Origin: Saccharopolyspora thermophila
Lineage (GTDB): Bacteria > Actinomycetota > Actinomycetes > Mycobacteriales > Pseudonocardiaceae
Direction: 5' to 3'
NCBI RefSeq assembly: GCF_014646075.1
Contig: NZ_BMMT01000007.1
Coordinates: forward strand, 124,001-188,000
Length of the DNA: 64,000 nucleotides
Below the pieces are notes generated by a model. It was not told where the DNA came from. It saw only the letters and a list, made by a program, of their open reading frames with translations, and ran no database searches. This document shows, piece by piece, positions 17,728 to 26,186 of this stretch; positions within the stretch are counted from its first letter, which is position 1, and each line of letters starts with the position of its first letter. The translations under genes were made by a program, and so were the position numbers.

Positions 17728-18270
17728 GTGGCGGAGGAGACGCGATGGTTGGTGCTGGTCGTACGGTTGCCCGCGCAGCCGTCGCGGCACCGCGTGGCCG
17801 TGTGGCGCGAGCTGCGCCGGGCCGGTGCGCTGTCGTTGGGGCAGGGCACCTGGGCGCTGCCGGACGTGCCCGGCGTCGCCGACGGTGTGGCACGGGCGAT
17901 CGAACTGGCCGAGCGCGGCTCCGGCGAGGTCATCGTGCTCTCCGCCACCGGGCGCGGCGAGCACGACGCGGCGCGGCTGACCGCGATGTTCACCGCCGAA
18001 CGACAGGAGGAGTGGGCGGAGTTCCTGACCGAGTGCGGCAGGTTCGACGCCGAGATCGACAAGGAGCTGCGCACCGGCAAGCTCACCATGGCCGAACTCG
18101 AGGAGGAGGAGCAGAGCCTGGAACGGCTGCGCCGGTGGTACCGCGACCTCATGGCGCGTGACGTCTTCGGCGCGCCCGCCGCCGAGGAGGCCCGGCAGCG
18201 GCTCCAGCACTGCGCCGACCGGCTGGCCGACTACACCGAGCAGGTCTTCCAGGCCCTGCACCAGATGTGA
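17728..18270 (+). CDS. ChrB N-terminal-domain protein (chromate-resistance type regulator)
   Basis: The 180-residue protein matches the ChrB N-terminal domain: TRWLVLVVRLPAQPSRHRVAVWRELRRAGAL at the start, a QGTWALPD core, and the C-terminal EEEEQSLERLRRWYRDL helix. In chromate-resistance loci ChrB senses chromate and regulates the efflux gene chrA; here a 12-TM-type MFS gene follows 38 bp later instead. The GTG start at 17728 places a palindrome 9 bp upstream, consistent with a leaderless, autoregulated gene. The C-terminal chromate-binding domain of full-length ChrB is missing, so the actual inducer is uncertain. Confidence 0.7.
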   Translation: MAEETRWLVLVVRLPAQPSRHRVAVWRELRRAGALSLGQGTWALPDVPGVADGVARAIELAERGSGEVIVLSATGRGEHDAARLTAMFTAERQEEWAEFLTECGRFDAEIDKELRTGKLTMAELEEEEQSLERLRRWYRDLMARDVFGAPAAEEARQRLQHCADRLADYTEQVFQALHQM

Positions 18271-18308
18271 CCTGACACAGCACAGTGGACGGTGGAGGGG
18301 AGGTCCGG

Positions 18309-19463
18309 ATGGCCGGGGCGGGTGCGCGGGTCCTCCCGCTGTACGCGGCGGGATTCGTCACGGCCTTCGGCGCGCACAGCATCGCCGCCGGGCTCGGCGC
18401 CTACACCGGGTTCTCCTCGCTGCTCACGCTGGGACTACTGCTCGCCGTCTACGACGGGGCCGAGGTGGTGCTGAAACCGGTCTTCGGTGCGCTCAGCGAC
18501 CGGATCGGTCCCCGCCCGGTGCTGTTCGGCGGGCTGCTGGCCTTCGCGGCGGCGTCGGCGGCGTTCGTGCTGGCCGGTGATCCGGCCGCGGTCGGGCTGG
18601 CCCGATTCGGGCAGGGTACCGCCGCGGCGGCGTTCTCCCCGGCGGCCGGCGCCCTGGTGGCCCGGCTGGCACCGGCGGCCCGGCACGGGCGGGCCTTCGG
18701 CGGCTACGGCGCCTGGAAGGGCCTCGGCCACACGCTCGGCCCGGTGCTCGGCGGCGTGCTGATCACTCTGGGCGGCTTCGACCTGCTGTTCGGCACGCTG
18801 GCCGGGCTCGCGCTCGCCGTGCTCGGGTGGGCGACGCTGGCCGTGCCCGCGGTGCCGCCGCTGCCGCGTACCCGCCAGACGGTGCTCGACCTGGTCCGCC
18901 GGCTGACGGCACCGGGTTTCCTGCGGCCGACGGTGGCGCTGGCGGGCGCGACCGCCGCGCTGGCCGTCGGGGTCGGCTTCCTGCCCGTGGTGGGCGCGGC
19001 ATCGGGGTTGGGCCCGTTGGCCACCGGTGGCGCGGTGTCGGTGCTGGCGGCGACCGCGACCCTGGTGCAGCCGTGGGCGGGCCGGGCCCACGACGCCGGG
19101 CGGCTGCCCGAGGGCGCGGGGATGGCGGTCGGCCTGGTGGTGGCGGCCGTCGGACTGCTGCTGGCGACCACGATCCCGGGACTGGCCGGCGTGCTCGCGT
19201 CCGCTGCGGTGCTGGGTGTCGGCACCGGGTTGGTGACGCCGCTGGGGTTCGCGCAGCTGGCCGCATCGTCGCCGCGGGAGCGGCTCGGGCAGACCATGGG
19301 CGCGGCCGAGGTCGGGCGCGAACTCGGCGACGCCGGTGGCCCGCTGCTCGTCGGGGTGCTGGCCGCCGCGGCCGCGCTGGGCGTCGGTCTCGCCGGTCTG
19401 GCGGTGGTGCTGGTGGGCATCGCCGCCGCGCTGCAGCTGGGCCGAACCCGCGTTCGGCGGTGA
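18309..19463 (+). CDS. MFS transporter
   Basis: The 384-residue protein has about 11-12 hydrophobic helices. The MFS loop signature between helices 2 and 3 reads GALSDRIGPRPVL, and ATMGAAEVGRELGD-like residues follow late in the protein. The ATG at 18309 has the strong GGAGGGGAGG site; a GTG at 18285 is in frame but lies within that site. It lies 38 bp behind the ChrB-like gene and was probably transcribed with it, so the pump may export whatever the ChrB-like protein senses. A terminator follows. Confidence 0.9.
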   Translation: MAGAGARVLPLYAAGFVTAFGAHSIAAGLGAYTGFSSLLTLGLLLAVYDGAEVVLKPVFGALSDRIGPRPVLFGGLLAFAAASAAFVLAGDPAAVGLARFGQGTAAAAFSPAAGALVARLAPAARHGRAFGGYGAWKGLGHTLGPVLGGVLITLGGFDLLFGTLAGLALAVLGWATLAVPAVPPLPRTRQTVLDLVRRLTAPGFLRPTVALAGATAALAVGVGFLPVVGAASGLGPLATGGAVSVLAATATLVQPWAGRAHDAGRLPEGAGMAVGLVVAAVGLLLATTIPGLAGVLASAAVLGVGTGLVTPLGFAQLAASSPRERLGQTMGAAEVGRELGDAGGPLLVGVLAAAAALGVGLAGLAVVLVGIAAALQLGRTRVRR

Positions 19464-19474
19464 TCGCCGCGATT

Positions 19475-19497
19475 TCCGCGCCGTGCGGCGGATTTTT
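19475..19497 (+). terminator. Rho-independent terminator after MFS gene
   Basis: A hairpin with arms TCCGC and GCGGA (19475-19479, 19488-19492) and a GC-rich loop is followed directly by five T residues, 12 bp after the MFS stop. Confidence 0.55.
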
Positions 19498-19863
19498 CGC
19501 TCGCGACGGGACAACCGGCGGCGTATCCTCAGCGGGCGGTCGTTGGCACGCCGGTTTCCCGGCGCACCGCAGCAACACCCCCGGCACCGGCCGGTGCGAT
19601 CCCGGCCAGCCGTGGCGCAGTTCGCCGGCTGGCCCCGGCCGGTCCGGGTGGTCGGTGGTGGGACGGGCGAGGGGGCCGCCTCACCACCGATGCGGCCGGA
19701 CCGCGAGATTCCGCTCTGGGACGAATGAACACCGAACGTGCAGTCAGATGACCGGATCGAGTGATATCGCTGGTTGGTGAGGTGACCCGGGAGGCGGATT
19801 CCACGCGACACGTCCGTGTGCGAGGATTCGGCGCACTCGTCGAAGCCCAGTGCGAGGTCGCCC
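19498..19863. other. Intergenic region without a convincing gene
   Basis: About 366 bases separate the terminator from the methyltransferase gene. Open frames here lack ribosome sites and coding character. A GTGATATCG stretch near 19760 could hold a -10 for the methyltransferase, but no -35 is clear. Confidence 0.5.
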
Positions 19864-20661
19864 ATGCCTGACCACTCAGAGTGGACACCTGCCCACGTCA
19901 ACACCGAGGCGCCCAGCGCCGCGCGGGTCTACGACTGGCTGCTTGGTGGCGGCCACAACTTCGCCGTCGACCGTGCCGTCGGCCGGAAGGTGCTGGAGGC
20001 CCAGCCCGACGGGCTGCGCATCGCCCGGTCCAACCGGGCCTTCCTGGGCCGTGCGGTGCGCTATTTGGTGGACCAGGGCATTACCCAGTTCCTCGACCTG
20101 GGATCGGGCATCCCCACGGCCGGGAACGTGCACGAGGTGGCACAGCGCGCGAACCCGGAGTCCCGCGTGATCTACGTGGACTACGACCCGGTCGCGGTCG
20201 CACACAGCCAGCTGATGCTCCGGGACAACGAGCGCGCCTCGATCGTCGACGCCGACATCTGCGAACCGCAGGCCGTGCTGCAGGCCGCCGAAACCCGCCG
20301 CCTGCTCGACCTGGACCAGCCGGTCGCGCTGCTGACCGTCGCGGTGTTCCACTTCGTGCCCGACGAGCGGCGGCCCAAGGAGATCCTCGCCGAGTACATC
20401 GCACACCTCGCGCCCGGCAGCTACGTCGCCCTCTCGCACCTGACCGCCGACCAGATGCCCACGGAGATGGCGGGCGTGGTCGAGGCGATGAAGAACAGCC
20501 GCGACCCGATGTACTTCCGCAGCTACGCGGAGATCTCCGACATGCTCGAAGGGCTCGAGCTGGTGCCGCCGGGCCTGGTCGACGCGCCCAGCTGGCACCG
20601 TGAGGAAGGCGACGACGACGACCAGCAGGGCATCTACGCCGCCGTCGGCCGCAAGCCCTGA
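19864..20661 (+). CDS. SAM-dependent methyltransferase (DUF574 / PF04672 type)
   Basis: The 265-residue protein is a member of the actinobacterial S-adenosyl methyltransferase family: NTEAPSAARVYDWLLGGGHNFAVDR at the N-terminus, FLDLGSGIPTAGNVHEVAQ (SAM loop, near 77-95) and VIYVDYDPVAVAHS. These enzymes are abundant in streptomycetes and relatives, and almost none has a known substrate. The ATG at 19864 with GAGG 8 bp upstream gives the conserved N-terminus; an in-frame start at 19816 would add 16 residues. It is a single gene convergent with the LCP gene. Confidence 0.88.
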   Translation: MPDHSEWTPAHVNTEAPSAARVYDWLLGGGHNFAVDRAVGRKVLEAQPDGLRIARSNRAFLGRAVRYLVDQGITQFLDLGSGIPTAGNVHEVAQRANPESRVIYVDYDPVAVAHSQLMLRDNERASIVDADICEPQAVLQAAETRRLLDLDQPVALLTVAVFHFVPDERRPKEILAEYIAHLAPGSYVALSHLTADQMPTEMAGVVEAMKNSRDPMYFRSYAEISDMLEGLELVPPGLVDAPSWHREEGDDDDQQGIYAAVGRKP

Positions 20662-20677
20662 ACCCGCGCAGCTCCTC

Positions 20678-20690
20678 GTCCACTGCGGAC
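20678..20690. repeat. GTCCAC-type 13-bp palindrome between convergent genes
   Basis: GTCCACTGCGGAC lies in the 28-bp gap between two convergent genes and touches the LCP stop codon. Identical copies are at 22316 and 36919. Confidence 0.5.
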
Positions 20691-22156
20691 TAGCTCACGC
20701 AGGGGATTGCGGCGGTGGTGATCGCGTCGGCGCCGGCCCCCGGGGCCTGCCCGCTCCGGAAGCCGTCGAACACCACGCCGCGCGGTGGCGCGAAGCGCGG
20801 CGCGGCCGGTCCGCGGTAGTCACTGCCGATCAGGACCTGGACCCGGCCACCGGGCAGCGTGGCGTCGCGTTCGGTCGGCAGCCCGCCGAGCAGCTCCGCG
20901 ACCCGCGCCGCCGCGTCGGCGCTGTCCGGGGCGTGGCGCACGACCGAGGTGCCGCGCGCCGTGGTGTTGCCGACCTCGCCGACCCGCACCCCGTGCCGCG
21001 CCAGCTCGGTGTGCACCCGCTGCGCCAGCCCGGACGTCCGGGTGGCGTTGAGGACGTCGGTGACGGCATCGGCGGCCGGGGCCACCTCGATCGCCGCCCG
21101 CACCTTGCGCGGATCCACCCGCACGGCCAGGCCGTCCGGGGTCTCGTAGGCGGGGTCCTCGACGGGGATCGTGGTGAACCGGACGGCCCCACCGGCCAGG
21201 TCGCGCAGCCGCTCGGCGAAGGCATGCACGTCCCAGTCCCGGTCGAGCACCACCGACTCCTGCACGGAGGTGATCAGCGCACGCAGCCGGGCCGGGTTGG
21301 CCAGCACGTCGCTGGAGAGCACCGTCTGTGCGAGTCCGGCCAGGAACGCCTGCTGTCGCACCACCCGGTCCAGGTCGCCGCGCGGCAGCCCGTGCCGCTG
21401 GCGGACGAAGGCCAGCGCGTCCGCACCGGAGATGGTCTGCCGCCCGGCGGGGAAGTTCGCCCCCGAGTAGCTGTCCCGGGCCGGGGCGGTCAGGCACACC
21501 GGGACGCCGCCCACGGCCTCGGTGATCCGGGCGAAGCCGAGCAGGTTCACCTCGGCGTAGTGGTCGACCGACACGCCGGTGAGCCCTTCGACGGTGCGCA
21601 CCAGCAGCTTGCGCCCGGCGTCGGCCCCGAGGCGCTGCAGCTCGGCCGGGTCGGCGGGGCCGCGCCGCTGCTGACTCGCGATCGCCGCGTCCTTGCCGCG
21701 CCCGTACGCGGAGTTGATCTTGTGTTGGCCGTGGCCCGGGATGTGCACGTAGGTGTCGCGCGGGAAGGAGAAACCGACCGCGCTGGTGCCGTCGTTGGGG
21801 ATGTGCAGCAGGATGATCGTGTCGGTCAGCGCGGCGTCGTTGGCGCCGGCGTGGAGATCCCGCAGGACGTGCGCGGGCAGCGGGTTGCCGTGCGCGTCGG
21901 TGCGGCTGTCCATCCCGACCAGCAGGATGTCGGTGGCCCCGTCGGCCGCGGCGCCGTCGGTGACGTCGCTGGTCGCCAGCCCGCTGAGCAGGTGCCGGTA
22001 GTTCGACCACGCGTACCCGGTGACGAAGAGCACGAACGCCGACAGGAGCGTGACCGCGACGCGAGCTCCGGTGCCCGCGGGCCGGTGCCGCCGCACGGGG
22101 CGGCGCGGGGGAGCGGGACGGCGACCGGCCGCCCCGGTGTCGTGTTGCGGTCGCAC
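20690..22156 (-). CDS. LytR-CpsA-Psr (LCP) family protein with LytR C-terminal domain
   Basis: The 488-residue membrane-anchored phosphotransferase-type protein should attach an undecaprenyl-linked glycopolymer to peptidoglycan. A basic cytoplasmic N-terminus precedes one transmembrane helix (VAVTLLSAFVLFVTGYAW, about residues 33-50). The LCP domain follows with ILLVGMDSR, LTDTIILLHIP, VGFSFPRDTYVHIPGHGQHKINSAYGRG (split here) and the C-terminal R-rich ALAFVRQRHG-DLDRVVRQQ block. A LytR_C domain (around 310-410) ends the protein. The GTG at 22156 was chosen for GGAGGAG just upstream; an upstream ATG at 22222 has no such site. Confidence 0.9.
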   Translation of the reverse strand: MRPQHDTGAAGRRPAPPRRPVRRHRPAGTGARVAVTLLSAFVLFVTGYAWSNYRHLLSGLATSDVTDGAAADGATDILLVGMDSRTDAHGNPLPAHVLRDLHAGANDAALTDTIILLHIPNDGTSAVGFSFPRDTYVHIPGHGQHKINSAYGRGKDAAIASQQRRGPADPAELQRLGADAGRKLLVRTVEGLTGVSVDHYAEVNLLGFARITEAVGGVPVCLTAPARDSYSGANFPAGRQTISGADALAFVRQRHGLPRGDLDRVVRQQAFLAGLAQTVLSSDVLANPARLRALITSVQESVVLDRDWDVHAFAERLRDLAGGAVRFTTIPVEDPAYETPDGLAVRVDPRKVRAAIEVAPAADAVTDVLNATRTSGLAQRVHTELARHGVRVGEVGNTTARGTSVVRHAPDSADAAARVAELLGGLPTERDATLPGGRVQVLIGSDYRGPAAPRFAPPRGVVFDGFRSGQAPGAGADAITTAAIPCVS

Positions 22157-22240
22157 GGATCTCCTCCGGCTGGCGCTTTCCGGGCTGTCGGGCGCACCCC
22201 GGCAGCCCTTCCAGCATGGCATTCACCAGCGGACTCGGCA

Positions 22241-22262
22241 GATCGTCCGATCGCGGACGATC
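22241..22262. repeat. Perfect 9-bp inverted repeat upstream of LCP gene
   Basis: Arms GATCGTCCG and CGGACGATC flank a 4-base centre, 85 bp upstream of the LCP start. It could be a regulator site or an mRNA hairpin; there is no T-run. The rest of the 316-bp gap (22157-22472) holds a GTCCAC palindrome and one TTCAGGC repeat but no gene. Confidence 0.45.
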
Positions 22263-22315
22263 GTGCGACGCACCGTGATCGACAGAACGGCGAAGATCAC
22301 CCGACCGCCGTATCC

Positions 22316-22328
22316 GTCCACTGCGGAC
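22316..22328. repeat. GTCCAC-type 13-bp palindrome
   Basis: A second exact copy of GTCCACTGCGGAC, in the gap downstream of the GNAT gene and upstream of the LCP gene. Confidence 0.5.
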
Positions 22329-22430
22329 CCTGATCCCAGGGTGCCGACGCAGCTCCCGTCGCGCCGCGGCCCGGATTGCGGCCCGGCCCGTGCGGGTAGG
22401 GTGCGAACGCCCAGAGGCTCGACTTCCCAG

Positions 22431-22450
22431 GTTCAGGCGAATTCGGGAAC
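22431..22450 (+). repeat. Single TTCAGGCGAATTCGGGA repeat
   Basis: A single, near-consensus copy (GGTTCAGGCGAATTCGGGAA) of the dispersed motif also found at 2162, 39330, 39387 and 61139-61199. It lies 22 bp past the stop of the GNAT gene. Confidence 0.5.
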
Positions 22451-22472
22451 TCGACCGCCGCTCGCGCGATGC

Positions 22473-23039
22473 TCAGTCGCGGAACTCGCCGTCGGTGGGC
22501 CGTTCGGGCAGGTCCCCTTGGCGGATCCGGTAGACCTGCAGGGTGGTGTCGTAGTACTTGTCCGTTTCGCCGACCCACTCCATGCCGATGCGCTCGGCGG
22601 TGGCGATCGCGCGGGTGTTGTCCGGTCGGGTCAGCGCGAACACCTCGTCGATGTCGTAGGTGAACGCCCAGTGCAGCAGCGCGGTCGCCGCCTCGGTGGC
22701 GTAGCCGTGGCCCCACGCCTCCGGGCGTAGCTGCCAGGTCAGCTCCAGATCGTGGTCGTAGGGCGGGAGCATGCGCAGCACCAGGCCGCCGACGACGAGG
22801 TTGTCGGAGCGGCGCTGCATCGCCCACCGCCCGGTCGGCGGCAGCAGCAGGGGCTGCGACTCGGTCCAGGAGTGCACCACCGCCCGCATCGCGGCGAGGT
22901 CAGCGACGTTGGAGACGACCGGGGTCAGCCATTCGGTGACCTCCGGCCGGCCGTACAGCGCGAGCGCGGCCTGCACGTCGGAGTCGCTGGTCGTCCAGTC
23001 GCGCACGATCAGGCGTTCGGTCTGCAGGGGAGGCTGCAT
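22473..23039 (-). CDS. GNAT family N-acetyltransferase (RimJ/RimL-like)
   Basis: The 188-residue acetyltransferase opens with LQTERLIVRDW, as RimJ/RimL-type proteins do. It has the acetyl-CoA loop in RPEAWGHGYATEAATALLHWAF (about residues 105-126) and the NTRAIATAERIGMEWVG motif. Members acetylate ribosomal protein N-termini or small-molecule amines; the target cannot be read from sequence. It is a single gene. A TAGAAT -10-like element lies at 23074-23079 on its strand. Confidence 0.9.
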   Translation of the reverse strand: MQPPLQTERLIVRDWTTSDSDVQAALALYGRPEVTEWLTPVVSNVADLAAMRAVVHSWTESQPLLLPPTGRWAMQRRSDNLVVGGLVLRMLPPYDHDLELTWQLRPEAWGHGYATEAATALLHWAFTYDIDEVFALTRPDNTRAIATAERIGMEWVGETDKYYDTTLQVYRIRQGDLPERPTDGEFRD

Positions 23040-23357
23040 GGCGGTCTCGCCTTCGTCCGACGGCTTGGCAGAAATTCTAGTTCGAGGCGGCGGTCCGGCG
23101 GCACTGCCGGATTTCGGGTTCCCGCAGTACGGCGGGCAGTTCCTCGATCCCGGAGAGCACGCGGTGGGCCCGCCTCCGGGGCGGGCGGGAAGAACGGCCC
23201 GCCTGCGCCGAGTGGAGAACCCGCCGCCCTCAAGTCAATCCTATCCCTTCAGTGTCGACCGAAATCAACCCTCGTGGGCGTGCTCAACCCGAGACAGAGC
23301 GGAGCAGCAGGTGGAGGAGGAGACCCTTCCCTGGTCCCCTCGCCTCACACGAGCGGG
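23040..23357. other. Intergenic region between GNAT and LarA-like genes
   Basis: This 318-base stretch holds the likely GNAT promoter (TAGAAT at 23074-23079). A second possible element on the same strand is TTGATT at 23263-23268 with TAGGAT at 23238-23243, spaced 19 bp. No credible gene is present. Confidence 0.35.
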
Positions 23358-24653
23358 TCAGTGGATGGGTGGGAGCGGGGGGAGGGTGCCCGTGTCGTCG
23401 AAGGCCCAGTCGTGCGGTTCGCCGACCGCGACCAGGTCCGGGTGGTCGGCCACCTCCTGGGCGTAGGACTCCGAGACCTCGATGCGCGACAGCGACAGGG
23501 TGTTGCGGATGCGCACCACCTTCGCCGGGCGGTCCTGCGGGCCGCGGGACAGGTGCAGGGCCGCCACGATCGCGTCGCGGTCGTTGGCCAGCGCCATCGG
23601 GATGCGGGCGCCGTCGGGCACCCCGGAGGTCAGCGAGTTCGTGTAGAAGGAGCCGAACTCGATCTGGTCCAGGCAGCGCTGGGTGGTCACGTCGGCCACG
23701 CCGAGGCCGCAGGCGTTGCCGTTGGTGTGCTCGGTCAGCCCCAGCACCACGATCCGCTTGATCGGCACCGCGTGGAACTTGTCGGAGTTTACCGGAGCGC
23801 GGCCGGTGATGTTGGGGTCCATCCCGGCGCCGCTGATGTCCTTGCCGATCTCGTCGACCACCAGCACGTCGATGTCGGACACCAGCAGCGTCGGCATCAG
23901 CCGCTTGGCCTCCTCGAGCAGCTCCGCCTCCCGGTCGAGCAGACGTTCGGGTTCGACCAGCTCCAGGTGCGCGACGTGCTCGTAGGCGTTCTCCACCACG
24001 GCCATGCCGAACTCGATCGGCACGACGTCCAGGACCGCGCGGGCCACCTCGGGAATGAGCGTGTCGAACTTTTCGAAGCCGTGCGAGTGCAGGACCGTCG
24101 CGCCGCGGTGCTTGCCGAGCCCGATGGCGATCATCTTGGCCAGGCCGCTCTCGTGGGTGCCGCGGAAGTCGGTGTGCGGCTTGACCCGCCCCAGCACCAC
24201 CACGCCGTCGGCCTGCGCGGCTTCGGCGTCGAGGTGCACCGGGGTGCCGTCGGGCAGTTCGGCGACCACCACCGTCTCCATCGATGACACCACCGGGGCG
24301 CCCACGGTCTGCTCGGTGATGCCGTACTCGGCCAGCACCTGCCGCTGACCCTCGGCGGTGGCTCCGCCGTGGCTGCCCATGGCGGGCACCACGAACGGCT
24401 TGGCGCCGTGGTTGACGAGGGCGTCGACGAGGGTGGCCACGATGCGGTCGATCTGTGCCACGCCGCGGCTGCCCGCGGTGATCGCGATCCGCTTGCCGCT
24501 GACCGGGCGGATGCGGTCGTGCTCGGCGACCTGACCGCGGATGGTGCCTTCCAGGTCCGCGACGGTCGGGTCGGCGAACCGCTGCTCGATCGGGATCATC
24601 CTGGGGAGTCGGATGTCCGCTCCGGCCAACCGGACCTTCTCGACGTTGAACAT
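23358..24653 (-). CDS. LarA-like (DUF2088, lactate-racemase domain) protein
   Basis: The 431-residue protein resembles the LarA/DUF2088 family. Visible features are ITAGSRGVAQIDRI near residue 60, the PAMGSHGGATAEGQRQVLAEYG block near 95, and VLGRVKPHTDFRGTHESGLAKMIAIGLGKH near 150-180, with His and Lys residues at positions that bind the nickel-pincer cofactor in LarA. Family members racemise 2-hydroxy acids or act on related substrates. No cofactor genes (larB, larC, larE) are nearby. The ATG at 24653 with GAAGGAT upstream fits the conserved start. The substrate is unknown. Confidence 0.8.
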   Translation of the reverse strand: MFNVEKVRLAGADIRLPRMIPIEQRFADPTVADLEGTIRGQVAEHDRIRPVSGKRIAITAGSRGVAQIDRIVATLVDALVNHGAKPFVVPAMGSHGGATAEGQRQVLAEYGITEQTVGAPVVSSMETVVVAELPDGTPVHLDAEAAQADGVVVLGRVKPHTDFRGTHESGLAKMIAIGLGKHRGATVLHSHGFEKFDTLIPEVARAVLDVVPIEFGMAVVENAYEHVAHLELVEPERLLDREAELLEEAKRLMPTLLVSDIDVLVVDEIGKDISGAGMDPNITGRAPVNSDKFHAVPIKRIVVLGLTEHTNGNACGLGVADVTTQRCLDQIEFGSFYTNSLTSGVPDGARIPMALANDRDAIVAALHLSRGPQDRPAKVVRIRNTLSLSRIEVSESYAQEVADHPDLVAVGEPHDWAFDDTGTLPPLPPIH

Positions 24654-24772
24654 GCGTCCGATCCTTCTTCGCGTGCTGTTCCCGGCAGTGGTCAGAACAG
24701 TTGACCGTGATCCTTGCATGCGGAACGGCCCGGTGGAAGGGGGCGTCGGGACGCGGGTTGTAGGCTGGCGCG

Positions 24773-25171
24773 GTGCCCGGCAAGCGCCCGAACCCCGTGA
24801 TGTGGCTGTACTACCAGTTCGGCGGCACGCTGCCGGAGCGTCACCGGGAGTGGGTGCTGCACGACGGCACGTGCCGGACGTGGCTGCTGCGGGTGCTGCT
24901 GCGCGGCCTGCTCCAGATCGCGCCGTTGGCGGCGGTGGTGTTCGTCGGGCTCGGCGTCTTCGGCGGTTCCTGGCCGATCGCGGCGGGCGCCCTGCTGCTC
25001 GGGCTGCTCGTGGTGGCGCGGATCGTTCTGACGAGCGCGGTGGACAACGTGGATGCGCGCCTGGTCCGCCACGGTTACCCGCCGGGGCATGGCTCGGCGG
25101 TGCGTCGTCAGCGTGACGCGGAGGCGGCGGAGCGCTACCGAGCGGTCTGGCGCAACTCCCCGGACGCCTGA
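24773..25171 (+). CDS. DUF5313-like membrane protein
   Basis: The 132-residue protein begins RPNPVMWLYYQFGGTLPERHREWVLHD, a pattern I recognise from mycobacterial and related DUF5313 proteins. It has two adjacent transmembrane helices (LLQIAPLAAVVFVGLGVF, WPIAAGALLLGLLVVARI). The function is unknown. TAGGCT at 24761-24766 looks like a -10 with the GTG start 6 bp further on, suggesting a leaderless transcript. The 3' end overlaps the convergent stress-protein gene by 37 bp. Confidence 0.75.
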   Translation: MPGKRPNPVMWLYYQFGGTLPERHREWVLHDGTCRTWLLRVLLRGLLQIAPLAAVVFVGLGVFGGSWPIAAGALLLGLLVVARIVLTSAVDNVDARLVRHGYPPGHGSAVRRQRDAEAAERYRAVWRNSPDA

Positions 25172-26046
25172 TCGCGTCGGAGTGCGGGGGACCTCCGCCC
25201 CGGTCGCGTACGCCGGTCAGGCGGCGCGGCGCGGACGATCGCGACCGGGCAGGGGGCGTGGTGGAGCACTCCGTTGGCGACCGAGCCGAGCAGCAAGCCC
25301 GCGAAGCCGCCGTGCCCGCGGTGGCCTACCACGAGCAGTTGGGCGTGCCGGGCGGCGTCGCACAGCGCGGTCACCGGGTGCTGGGCGGCCACCTCGCGGC
25401 GGATCGGCACGTCCGGGTAGTCCGCGCACCAGCCGGAGAGCTGTTCGGACAGGTGCAGGTCCGCGCGGTCGTGCAGGTCGCGGCGGTCGGGTTGGGGGTA
25501 GGCGCTGCCGGTGAAGTACGTGTCCGGCAATGCCTGCACCGCCACGAGTTCGGTGTGCCGCCGGTTGGCGGCCTCGAACGCGTAGTGCAGCGCCGTGCGG
25601 CTGCCGGTGGAGTTGTCGACCCCGACGACCACCGGTCCGGACTCGGTCTCGTGGCCGCGCACGACCACGACCGGGCACCGGGCGTGCGCGGCCACCGAGG
25701 TGCTGATCGAGCCGAGCAGGGCGTCGCGGAACGCGCCGTGCCCGCGGGAGCCGACCACGAGCAGCAGTGCCGCGTCGGAACGGTGGATCAGTTCGGCCGC
25801 GGGGTGGCCGTCGTCGACGTCCGCGGTGATGTCGAGTTCCGGGTGGTCCAACCGGCAGCGTTCGGCGAGGTCGTGCACGGTCTGCTTGGCGAACGCCTCG
25901 CGGGCCGGGTCGTCGTTGACCAGCAGCAGGTGCACGGGTGCTGCCAGCCGCGCTGCTTCGGCGGTCGCCCAGCGCGCGGCCTGCGCGGACGACTCGGAGC
26001 CGTCGACGCCCACCACCACGGATTGCTTCGTCCTGACCACGACCAC
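25135..26046 (-). CDS. Universal stress protein with two UspA domains
   Basis: The 303-residue cytoplasmic protein has tandem UspA domains (about 8-140 and 146-285). Each has the ATP-binding pattern G-x2-G-x9-G-S: VVGSRGHGAFRDALLGSIS and VVGHRGHGGFAGLLLGSVA. Two-domain ATP-binding USPs are stress and dormancy proteins in actinobacteria. Start choice is between GTG codons at 26046 and 26040. A 14-bp element at 26101-26114 (GGGAACATCGGCCC on the minus strand) resembles a DevR/DosR box and lies 55 bp upstream. Confidence 0.93.
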   Translation of the reverse strand: MVVVRTKQSVVVGVDGSESSAQAARWATAEAARLAAPVHLLLVNDDPAREAFAKQTVHDLAERCRLDHPELDITADVDDGHPAAELIHRSDAALLLVVGSRGHGAFRDALLGSISTSVAAHARCPVVVVRGHETESGPVVVGVDNSTGSRTALHYAFEAANRRHTELVAVQALPDTYFTGSAYPQPDRRDLHDRADLHLSEQLSGWCADYPDVPIRREVAAQHPVTALCDAARHAQLLVVGHRGHGGFAGLLLGSVANGVLHHAPCPVAIVRAAPPDRRTRPGRRSPALRRDQASGELRQTAR

Positions 26047-26186
26047 ACCCCCAGGGTCATGCCTTCGCCTCAGCGTGCGATGGGGGCCCGCGCCCCGACA
26101 GGGCCGATGTTCCCGCCGTTGCTACGAACGGCGGCTCCGGTGCACCCGCCAGGAGGGATGGCCGCGTGCGGAACTAGTATCGACAG

